Below, piece after piece: positions 1 to 12,044 of a stretch of 64,000 nt of DNA. The notes below the pieces were generated by a model that had not been told where the DNA came from, searched no databases, and worked only from the letters and a program-made list of their open reading frames with translations. The position numbers were made by a program, and so were the translations under genes. The stretch spans positions 48,714,884 through 48,778,883 of the forward strand of contig NW_026262712.1 of NCBI RefSeq assembly GCF_021869535.1, read 5' to 3'. The DNA comes from Mytilus californianus. Its lineage: Eukaryota > Mollusca > Bivalvia > Mytilida > Mytilidae. Within the stretch, counting starts at the first letter, position 1; each line of letters begins with the position of its first letter.

Positions 1-99
1 CCGTTCTATCACTGGATCAGACGGAAAGTTGTAATGGAGATGAAAATGCTCGATGTGCAAAGAACATCACTTTAAATACATTTGTACTGTACAAATTAG
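1..99 (+). CDS. Gene A exon: end of WSC-like module
   Basis: Open in the frame set by the downstream exons, ending at a GT donor at 100-101 with one base left over. Residues such as CNGDENARC and FVLYKL align with CRGDKYAYC and FIVYKK of gene B exon 4 (59662-59821), which leaves the same phase. The acceptor is probably upstream of the window. Confidence 0.65.
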
Positions 100-3000
100 G
101 TATGTGTTGTGATTGGTTTGTTCTGTTACAGACTTCTGACTTAATTAGATATGTTTAGAGTTTACATTTTAGTGAGAGAAGAGCAGAAATATTTGCAATT
201 AACACATATTCAAGTCATAATTCGCGTATTTATATGTCGTAAAATCCCAAGACATCTCATACAACACAGTGTAGGCTTATGCGAACGATATTACCAAACG
301 GAAAAATGCAGATGATGTAATTTTGAATAACATCCTAGAATGATACTAAGATGAAGTCGTTTGCAAAGCAATAACGATACTCATGTTGTTAAATAAAAAT
401 AAAAATATGCCATGTCGATACTAAGCAAATTCTAAGAGTATTCATAGTGGGAACGGTAACTAGAATGCAAATTTTGTATAATTCAGAAATTGTGTCGCCT
501 TAACATCGACAATTAACATTCAGTGTTTTGCACAAAGAATCATATTTAAATACTATTTATTTTCCGAGATGGACAAGAAAAATGCAATCAATCAATCGTT
601 CATTTGATTCATTAAAATTCAAAAGTTTCGGACACAAAATTCACAAGACGAGTGTGCGCATCAAGTCGAAATCAGTCTAAACAGAACAGCGCAATATTTT
701 CTAAGATCAGCCTTGTCTAAATGAGTACGGATAATTTCAAATACATGGGTGTAAACTGAAAATGAAGTCAGAAAATATCATTTAGATTATATCGATACCG
801 AACTAAAGGCTACGCGTATATAGTACTAAACGGATGATACTATTCGTCAATATAGTTCATCAGCAGCGAAATCGACCCAGTAATAAAAATCAAAATGTAT
901 GATGGCAATATCCATGCAAACAATAAACACGTTAATTAATTGTTCAGTAATTTCACAAAAAATTAAAAAGGACGTCATCAACATAATATAATTCCATTTA
1001 TCACACTTCTTTGAGATTTTATCATTTGTATGCTTGAGCAAATCTTAATGTTAGTCTTGTTACACCTTTTTTCTTTAACATGATTGTATGACAGTTGGCA
1101 TTGATAGAAGTACAACGGCTGGAAACTGCCTAAGTGTGACTATAATGGGAGATGGTAGGCAGATCATTCAAGCTAATCATAGTTGCACAAGTCAGTTTCA
1201 TCCAATATGTTCTGTTCTGATTGTAAGTGGAAATGTTTTCTAGTATACGTGTTATAAACGATAGATTTGATATACTTTAAAAACAAAAATATTAAAAATA
1301 GCAAGCTTGAAATTTTGTACGACAGAGACGCGTTTCATCTACAAAAAACTCATCAGTGACGCTCGAAACAAAAAAGTTGAAAGGTCATTTTTGCGCCTGT
1401 CCCAAGTCAGGAGCCTCTAGCCTTTGTTAGTCTTGTATTATCTTTAATTTTAGTTTCTTGTGTACAATTTGGAGTTTAGTATGGCGTTCATTATCACTGA
1501 ACTAGTATATATATTTGTTTAGGGGCCAGCTGAAGGACGCCTCCGGGTGCGGGAATTTCTCGCTGCATTGAAGACCTGTTGGTGGCCTTCTGCTGTTGTC
1601 TGTTCTGTGGTCGGGTTGTTGTCTCTTTGACACATTCCCCATTTCCATTCTCAATTTTATACTAAGTACGACGTTGAAGAGCTTAAACGGGTCCTTCTAA
1701 GTGTTGTCTATGATTAGAAGAAATACACGTACATTTTTACTTCAGTTCTACAATAAATATAGATGCCATTATACGGTCTTAAACAATAACCAAAATGACA
1801 ATATATCGTGTGTAAAGCAGATCATAAAAACTTCATTTGATTTCGCCGCATGTACTTTTAACCCGTTACCAAGATCAATGCATTGGAATATTACAAAACA
1901 GTTTTTTTTAATGTTTAGTCTTTTAATTAGATTTAAATAAATATTATACATATTTTATATGTACATATGTTAATTTCAAAATAAGAAGTTAAGTACAAAT
2001 ATCGAACGGATCATTATTTGTAAACGCAATTTAGTGAACAATTGATTCTCATGAAAAACGAGATATCTACCCCGATATAAACTCATCCCGAAAATTTATC
2101 TGAACTGGTTCTTATCTCACACTCACCTTTATGTCTTTGCCGTAAATGATATATGAGTCAGATTAGTTCAGATATCTTTAATTATATTGATATTTCATTT
2201 TTAGTTCAATGAAAAATTTATCAAAATTACAATCAAACAAAAACAATCAATGACTTTTCATCGTGAAAGTGCTTTTTAAATCTCAAAGCATACTTTTATT
2301 CATATATAGGGACAAAACACTTACAACATAAATTTCTACGCAATGCCATGTTCATTGAAATTTAAAAGCCCACTGGGTCAACAAATTTAAGGAATTCTTC
2401 ATTTGGTGATTTAGTAGGGTAAAAAATCATTAAACTCTTTTGAAACTATATATTGACATCCCGTTATGAATATAAAAAAACCAAAACATAACACACAAAA
2501 AAAAACAAAAGAAAACAAAACTAACAATAAATACCAAAGCAAAATAATTAAAAAACCAAAGACAAAATATAGAAATGATAACTTGTTTAAATACATACTC
2601 AAATGAATTTAACCACCTTTCACTTGGAAACTCAACATATACCCCAGCGACACTTACCACAGAGGAAATCCTGTATAATCATAGGTCTGTGCTATGTTCC
2701 TTTTGGAGTTTCAACCAAAGATGAAGAACTGGATCTTCCATCACTGTATTGGATACCTAAACTACATAAATTTTCAAGATCTGCTTACCATTCCGGAGCA
2801 CCTGAGATCCCCTAAGTTTTTGGTGGGGTTCGTGTTGCTCACTCTTTAGTTTTCTATGTTATGTTTTGTGTACTGTTGTTTGTCTGTTGGTCTTTTACTT
2901 TTTTAGCGATGGCGTTGTTAGTTTATTTTCCACTTATGAGTTCGAATCTCCTTTTAGTATCTTTGGCCTATCTTTCCAAAGAATGTAGTTCTCCTTAAAC

Positions 3001-6000
3001 ACTCTAAATGAAAGAACAAATATCCAATAAGAAAAGTTCAATTTAATATTCAAATGTTGAATTGTATATTTTAGCGAATTCCAAAGATGATAAAATAACA
3101 ATTCAAAACGTTACGGATCAGAAAACTTCCCATCGAAAATGTTCTCCACGTAGTCTTGCCTCATACCATACAATAAAGGAAATGAGGTTAAATATCACTA
3201 GGGGACGCTACTGGTTATCGAATATAAGAAGACAAATCGTATTATATCCACCAGGTTTGTACATGTATAATAGCGCACATCATTAAATAGCTGAAACATT
3301 TTAACTGACTAAAACGTAGTAATAAATGCAATGTAATTCACAATTGATAATGATTTGGATTACATCAATTTATTTCCGATCTTAATTTTATATGGTTGGT
3401 ATCTTAACCTACATGTACGCTGGTTTGAAACCAATTATACATTTTCAACATATATATTAAAATGCAAAAAAAAAAATTTCTTTTATTTAAATTACTTCTT
3501 TAAAATTCGGAGCATATCATAATCACAGTACAAAATAAGATTTCTTATTATATGAAATGTTCACATTTTACATTGTGCATTAAAATGAACCTTTTGTATA
3601 TACAGAGAAGTAACCCAACAATTACAAATTTTAAAATAACGATGAAAAGTTCATACAATTGCACATTTTCTTGGGTGTTTTTAACAATTATAAGTAAAGT
3701 TTTGAACAATCAACATTAATTTCAATTCTTTTATACAACTTGATATATGTATCTTCTTTCTCTTTTTACATAACAATATGCACTAAATATCTTGTGTGTT
3801 ATACGGATTAGCAATAGTATGCAAAACCCACGGTCTTAGTTACTTTTGTTTTACAATTTAAATTTTATTTACAGCTAAAAACCCTAATTACTGTATTGCT
3901 GTCAAAGTAAGACCGGGCGATGATGGTAACGTATTCACACAATCGTATTCCTGCAACACACATTTCCCAGCTCTTTGTTATTTTCAAACTGAGTCGGGAA
4001 CTTATAGTTCCAACATTCAAGGTACTATAAAGCGAATAGTCTCGTTCAATTTGAAAATACTAGTATAATTGTTGTTCCAACAGACAAAGCCTCTAATAAT
4101 ATAATGTGTATATGCAAAATCATGATTTGGAATGCCTTACTAAATAACCTAGTATTCACCTGCACTTGTAATTTGAAAAATGAAACTCAAATTTAATCTT
4201 CAGGACTGTCAAGTTTATAAATTAATATATAACACGATGATCTTCTATGAATTTTAGCAACAAAATAGGGAATTCCACCAATATTCCTACATTATTCTTT
4301 ATTGTTCGTCTTCAATCAACAGCAGATATTTCAAATGAGTTTAAATTTAAATTATATGATATAAGCTTTTGATATAAAAATTATCTTTCTTATAGTCAAA
4401 CCATTGGAAATCAATAAATCAATCAATTTGGAGTAAAAGTCAATCTTAATATCAAGCTGCTAGTCGTAAGAAAAAATGGTTTTGGTCATTCGTAAGCAAA
4501 AAAAAATGTATTACCATCACTGTTATTTTAATAACTTTCATTCTTTTCATTTCATTTAAAGTTAACATACACTATGTATAAAATATCATTCATCTACGTA
4601 ATTTGTAGTAAATCAAAATTAAAAAGTTGCTTTTAATAAAACCTTTCTTTTTTTCGTGAAAGGCAGACCTTGTGAATTTACTATCAACTATGATATAGCT
4701 TAAACAAAGCTTGCATACTGGCAGCAAAATCTAAAATAAATATTCGATATATGGAACAATTTATATTGGAAATCCTTATGGAAATTTCGAGAAATCTTTG
4801 TTTTAAAACGTACAGTATATCCTTTGGTATAAATGATAATACTAAGAGTCGGGAGAGGGGAATATATCGTGGTTATCACAATTTTGTTGATAAACAAAAA
4901 CGTGTAGATAATGGTTTTATTGTTAATGGATTAACCTTAATATAATAATTCAACATCAATCTAGTTTTATACTACAGATCTTATCTCTATTTCACAAAAA
5001 TCGTTGGCATCATTTAAATGGAATAATATTTTTGTTTACTAAAAATTAAATATTATCCCCTACTCCACTCCTGCAGGAAGATTTCTACTTTTTGGCATCT
5101 TACCACATTGACATAAGGAATAAACAAATTTCAAATCAGCACAAAAGAAAAGATTGGTGATTCAGAATGACATTTTGGATTGCCAACTAACATTTAATCA
5201 GACCGAAAAAAGATAATAAAATCCATACCATATTTTACAGCATGCCTTACATTGCTTTAAAAATTTCCATGTTACGTAGCCAACAAAAGATTGAGTCGTT
5301 AAGTTGTCAGCAGACTTTAATTTGAAGACCTTTTGCCAGTAAATGTTCTTAAATATATCTCTGAGTTGCCTGCTTGTCCCTTTCCCATGAATATCAGTAC
5401 ATTTTATTCATTTGCTAATCTAAGTTATGTCCCTTTATATAATCAATTTACTATATGTATCCTTTTCAGGATCCGAATATAAAAACAGTTTATGGTATTT
5501 GCATGACAATAAATAAACTATTTAATCAATCTTAAATAAAATGGTAATCACATTCTTTTTCCATACAATTGTCTTATATGTGTGAAGCTTAATTGAATAA
5601 GTAAGGCCCCTTTTACCACTTAATGGTCCAAAAAAGCTAATTCTGCTGTCATATTACAACAGAACTACAACTTACCCTCAAGAAATCTAATTTTTCTATA
5701 CTCGTGTGAAAAAATTATCAAATAACACACTTTATTTATTTCTGTGAAAAGTACAGGGTGTAAAGGCAAATAAAAAAAGTCGTGTCTCAAATTGCAGTGG
5801 TTGTACATGTTTTAGACACCGCGGAGAGTTAAAGTGAGCATTTATGACCAAATATATGCTGCAAGCTACATTTACATTCTAACGTTCTACTTTCTTAGAA
5901 CATTTTTACATTATAACCCAGAGATCAGGCAAGATGTTCTCCCCAAGAGGTAGAATGTAAAGGGGGTTCTTATTTTAGTTATCCCTAATCAATTATTTAG

Positions 6001-9000
6001 TGATAAATTTACACAAATATTTGTTAAAATAAATCCCATATTGATTTAGTGTACATAATATGTATACCACTTAAAGTAAAATGGTAGTATTTCTATGGTC
6101 ATATGGATAATTATAGAATTTTTTCAATTTTCACCACATTTCAACACTGACATGAACCTGCACACAGTTAACTTACTTTCATTATAATATTCAGAAATAC
6201 ATTTTTATATGTATGTTGACCGTTTTCTCTTTCTGATTACTTTATAAACGTATCGCTATATGTCCTTTCCATTGAAAATAAAATATGTATCTAGAACATC
6301 GGTTGCACGTTTGTCTTAGTAAGTGAACTGTTCTCAAATCCACTATTGAAACGTCTATAGAAAAAAAAAGAAAAAAAATTAGAAATGCACCTATTTAAAC
6401 ATTGTATTCATAGAGTTATTTTACCTTGTATAATGTTGTAAAAGAGAACCAACTGGTCATTAAAAAGGGTTCACGAATTATTTGGAATTATCTGGGATCA
6501 TTTTTTTTTTACAGCTATAATGATAATTACTGTAATAGCTGGAACAATCATGATAGTCATTGTTATAGTAGTAACGGTTGTCTTGTGTAAAAGGTATAGT
6601 AGTTTGTATCTTTATTTATAATACATAAAAAAATATCATAAATTGTCAACCGTACCGCACAGAGCATCAGACCACACCAGATACAAACACCCGACTTATC
6701 CTAAAAATAAAACCCATGAAAATAACAAAACAACGAATAACGCATGGTCCAGATAGCCTGTTTCGGTACAGGCACAACATGTGATGGGGTTTTACATGTC
6801 AAACCAGTTATTTGTATATGTGCATACAAACTTCACCCTTTAGCAATCTAGATCATACTTACTAAAACTAAAACAAACAATTAAAAAACCTGGTTAATGC
6901 AGGTCTAATAGCAAGACCGCTACTTAGACGAAGAAATGACACATCACACTCTTTAGAAAGCAAGGTCAATATTTCAACATATGCTTGCTACAAAAAAAAT
7001 GCTAGCTGGTGCAACCACAACTTTTGATTGGAAACAACACATTAGAAACAGGTTAAATAAAGACCTATCATACATTTTTGTCTACATTCGCGGTATTTGT
7101 GAGGGAACAGAAAGTATTTAAAATCGTAACAAAATCGGTAAAAAGCATATTTTATTGAATTAGTGAATCTGTTACGCATTAAGCCATTGCTGATGAAATA
7201 TTACAGAATTTTCTAGAGTTTAAATATACCCTTTTTAGTACTTTCGTTCTTTTAACTATATACGGTCTAATATTAATTTCATGAGGAAAATAACATTAGC
7301 AGGATAAGTCTGGATGTCTGTAACCCTGTAAAAGAAATTTTTGTTTTAATACAAGATAACGTTTAAAAGTTATTAAAGCTTTCCAATAAAATAACATTAC
7401 GTGACCGGACCAACCTATCTTAACGTATCATTGCCTGTTGCATTGAAGCATGATAAGAGGAGCATAAACTATCTGAATTGTTTGTTCGTTGAATACACAT
7501 AGTATGCTTGGATTGAAAAATTTACTAGACCGTATCTTCTATTCTAAATCTGTACATATTTTGTTATTAAATGTTGTATGATTTTATTGACAAAAACATT
7601 TTTAGGAAACCAATAATCCAGTTAATTGTAATCAAATGCACCGATTATTACTTAGTCATATTATGGCACTAGTATATGTTACGTTCTTTTTAAAGTCTGA
7701 TGTTTTTAGCTTAATAAATCAAAAGTTACATTGAAAAAATAAAAATATTGAAATCTGAAGAGAGACGATTTTTAATTTTGTATTTCATTTTTATAAATTA
7801 TAAAATTAAAAAAGTAACACACGAATCATAAACGCTTGGTACATGGACCACCCTTTTTACTTGTCTTTTTATTTCTGTATTTATTTTTTTTAAGTAAATA
7901 TTCTTTTTTTAGTATTTTAAATTATTTTCACTAATTAAAAGGTGTTCTAGCTCTAGTTTTTTTTTAGAATATTTCGTTCTCAGTGCTCTTCTACTTCGTA
8001 CTTGTTTTGGCCTTTAAACTTTTTAATTCGAGCGTCACTGATGAGTCACGTGAAGACGAAACGCGCGTTTTATTACACTTTACCAGACACGTTCATCTTT
8101 TACCTCTTGAATTTCTAAGGGGCTGTTTATTCCGATCAATCTAAACGAGTTCACTGACCCCAACCGAATTTTGTTTTGAATATAACAAGTTTGATATGCA
8201 CCGCGTTTCAAATCAACAACGAAAGGAAAAATAAGTTATCGTGCCGTCCTGACTGTATCGTGCATCATTTTTTTTCTATGTTTCGTACTTATACACTTCA
8301 TTCAGTTCAGTCAAAACGAATTCACAGACCGCTATTGTATCCCAATAAAATGAATAAAATGATAGTAATTAACATACAATCCATATAGTTTATTTGTCTA
8401 CCATTGATATATCATAAATTCAAATTAGTTTGAAATTCATTGTTTTTTAAGTTGGAATACATTTTAAAGAAAAGTATATGAGACTTACAAATATTACAAG
8501 GTAGATAATTTTAATACTGTACGGAAAGTAAGGGATACGTGTAAAAACGTGATGTTATGACAGTCAAAATTTGAGCAGGAATCTGGAAAATCGTGAGATA
8601 AATGAAAATACATGAATTTATGGCATGGTATTGGTTGCAAAAATTTGATATTTTTCATTTAAATGCAATATTTTTTATTTAATTGGTATATTTCTTCATT
8701 TAAATGCAATATTTTTTTTATTTAAATGGTATATTTCTTCATTTAAATTCAATATTTTTTATTCAAATGGTATAATTTTTCATTTAAATGGTATATTTTT
8801 TTCATTTAAATGCAATATTTTTTATTCAAATGGTATAATTTGTCATTCAAATGCAATATTTTTTATTCAATTGGTATAACTTGTCATTTTAATGCAATAT
8901 TTTTTTATTCGATTGGTATAGTAGTTTTTTTATTTTTATGCAATAATTGCATAATGGGAAATTCTTTGACGTCACAAGGTCAAATTTGCAACAACGTTTG

Positions 9001-11966
9001 TGATTGGTTGGTAATTGTTTGGATTTCTTCCCTTTCTTTCTAAACATGAGTGACAAAGAATTAAAAAACCGCGTCGGAATATCACCCCTCTAACTAAATC
9101 TGGCGTTCGTGCGAGTTCGTGCACTGGCTGTTAATGCCAATAATGGCCAGGTCGAGCAAAAAATGCGAGTGACAAGTAATAATAATTAATTTGACACACA
9201 ACCTGTTCATGGATAGAAACAGATACCTGCGTGCATGGCAAAAACGCCTCCAATGAAAACCCTTTCTGAAGAAACTCCCCTACAGTCTACAGAATAAAAA
9301 GCCTTCCAGGACGTTATAATTATATGGACTAAGTCCCCTCTTTTTTTCTACATGTAGCAAAAAAATCACCTAATACCGACAGCAGAACCAGCTCACAGAG
9401 ACCCACAAGAAGAAACCTGAGCTGTGATACTCAGGAACTAATTCTTTAATAAAGACAATTCGGGATAAATTGGAACCAGTTACTAACCCATGTTACAACA
9501 ATAGTCCTATGACATAGGACGTACACTGTATATGAAGGCGTGAACTTCATATTTTGGACTATCTATAATATGTGCTCTCATGTCTTATACCGCATATCAA
9601 ATTTAGGATTCGTTGCTGAGCTTTTTTTACTGTTCTCATCTCCGAATCCCTTAAATAGAATTTTTGTTCAAGCCCCACAGTAGTTCAATAACTACTATAT
9701 GTCTTTGCATAAATAAGTATGCAGGGCATATTTCAAAACATATTTTTTCTTCGGGACTTTTATTTGATTTACTTTTGAATACTGCATTGGGAAAGGGGGG
9801 GGGGGGGGGGGGTTTACAAGTAACTGTATTTTGTGACACAGTATATAATATAATAAGTTACAAATCTCTAATGATTTGTATCCAACAAATTGTAGGATTG
9901 TACGTTTAGCTATTATCTAGACCCGTACAAAATGTATATAATAAGATACATTTAACAGGGGCGGATCCAGAACCTCGGTGTCTAGGGGGGAGGGGGTTAA
10001 GATTTAGATATTTGTATTGAGATGTATATATGCGAGTATTGGCAGTAATGGTTATGGTGTGTGTGTGAGGGGAGGGGGAGGGGGTTCAGATCAAAGATCG
10101 TTTCTATAATTCTAAATCTTTTAGTTTTTACCATTTCACTCTTTTCTTTATCCTTTGATCTCTATTATATTTGTCCTAAACATGCGTGAAATATTTGCCA
10201 CTGGACATTAGGCAACCAAAAAACAATCAACGTATTCCTTATATATTTCATCATTTCTTTATTATGTTATCTATAGGTTTGGTCCTGCCCCTTATCTATT
10301 TTTTGCACGTTCTCTCTATGTAAACCCAATTCCTGTCCTGATAAATGGTGACTCATGCATAGTATCATATGTGGTTATTAAAACAAGAAGTATATTCATA
10401 TCATAATAATTTACTGTATGCTTGGACTTATAGATAGATGTCATTAGTCCCAGATCATGTAATAAAGTATGTCTTATAAAAATACAATAGCATTGTAATG
10501 ATGATTATATATATGTATATATACTTAACAATGCCATTTTTTGGGAAAAACGGGTAGGGACAAGGCGTTTTTAAAACATATTAATGGGGCGCGTTTTTTT
10601 TGTTCTTCGGTAGTGAGCCAGAAGAAGTCCATTTCTGTTTTTTTTTTGCATTGGGAAGATCTTCTGGCTTTCTTCCACCTATTCTTTTTTGACAGGTTGT
10701 TTAGACGGCAGAGGCACATAACAAACATATGGCGTCGTTTAGTCTAAATGACTAATAAATTTATGAATGCAGATATATTAGAATGTGAGCTGTGTTATAA
10801 ACGTTTTTATGGTATGACAGCCTTAGTAGGACATCCCTGTAGGACGATAAGCTGGATAAATATAAGAACTACACAGTCGGACAATAACAGTTAAGGGACG
10901 ATTATTTGATATTCTAGGGAAGGGATTTTGATTGATTGGTGTTTAACGCTACTTTGAACACTATTGGGCTATTCCATGGTGGGCAGTTTAAATTTATAGA
11001 TGAAGGATGGGGAAGGGAAGAGAGGGTATTATTATTCATTTTAATCTGTCGCTAATTATGCCTATTTTTCAGCTCTTACCTGGCAACCATATTCATATAT
11101 GAAATCCTTCTGTCTCCCACCCCAACAAATAGATAAATATCAAATGGTTTTCCACTTATTTAAATTGATTGATTGTTTGTTGCTAATTTTTAACGCCCAT
11201 TGACAAATATTCCATGCTTGTTCAGGAAAACACGAATTTAGAAGTCAGGTATATAATATAAAAACGAAGAGATGGGATGGGATATGATTGCTAATAAGGC
11301 AACTATCCACCGGAGTTCAAATATGAAGTGGATGTAAGTAATTATAGACAATCGTAAGGCCTTCAACAATGACAAAAACCTGATACTGTAAAGTCGTCTA
11401 TAAAAGGCCCGATATGAAAAGTGTGAACAATTCAAACGAAAAAACTAATGGCCTAATTATACATTACAAAACAATTTGCAAAATATCAAATATGAGTCGA
11501 GACATGAACCAACGACAACCACTAAATTACAGACTCCTGACCTGGGACAGGCAAATAAAGAATATGGTAGGGTTGATATAAAAACGAAGATGTGGTATGA
11601 TTGCAAATGAGACAACTCTCCACAAAAGACCATATTACACAGAAATCAACAGCTATAAGTCACCGTACGGCCTTCGACAATAAGCAAAGCCTACACCGCA
11701 TAGTCAGCTATAAAAGGCCCCGAAATCACAAATGTAAAACAATTCAAACGAGAAAACTAACGGCCGAATTAATGTACAAAAAATGAACGAAACACAAATA
11801 TGTATAACACAGCAACAAACGGCAACTACTGAATTACAAGTTCCTGACTTGGGTCAAGCACATCCATACAGAATGAGGCAGGGTTAAACATGTTAGCGGG
11901 ATCCCAATCCTCCCCCTCAAAGACAAATTTAGGAAGTATAAAACACTACATTTATACGTCATATCA

Positions 11967-12044
<78 letters not shown>

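Larger units (their letters stand above)
100..3074 (+). other. Gene A intron, mostly featureless with some repeats
   Basis: No coding exon is recognised between the donor at 100 and the acceptor at 3073-3074. It holds a hammerhead-like motif (1327-1356, minus), a dispersed repeat (about 1385-1662), a PLE fragment (2597-2785) and its attached repeat (to about 2990). In 100-1320 and 1665-2590 I see only AT-rich sequence. Confidence 0.5.

Noticed and set aside
9664-9909. ORF across the poly-G tract
   Set aside because: Encodes a Gly run from the homopolymer; no other support.
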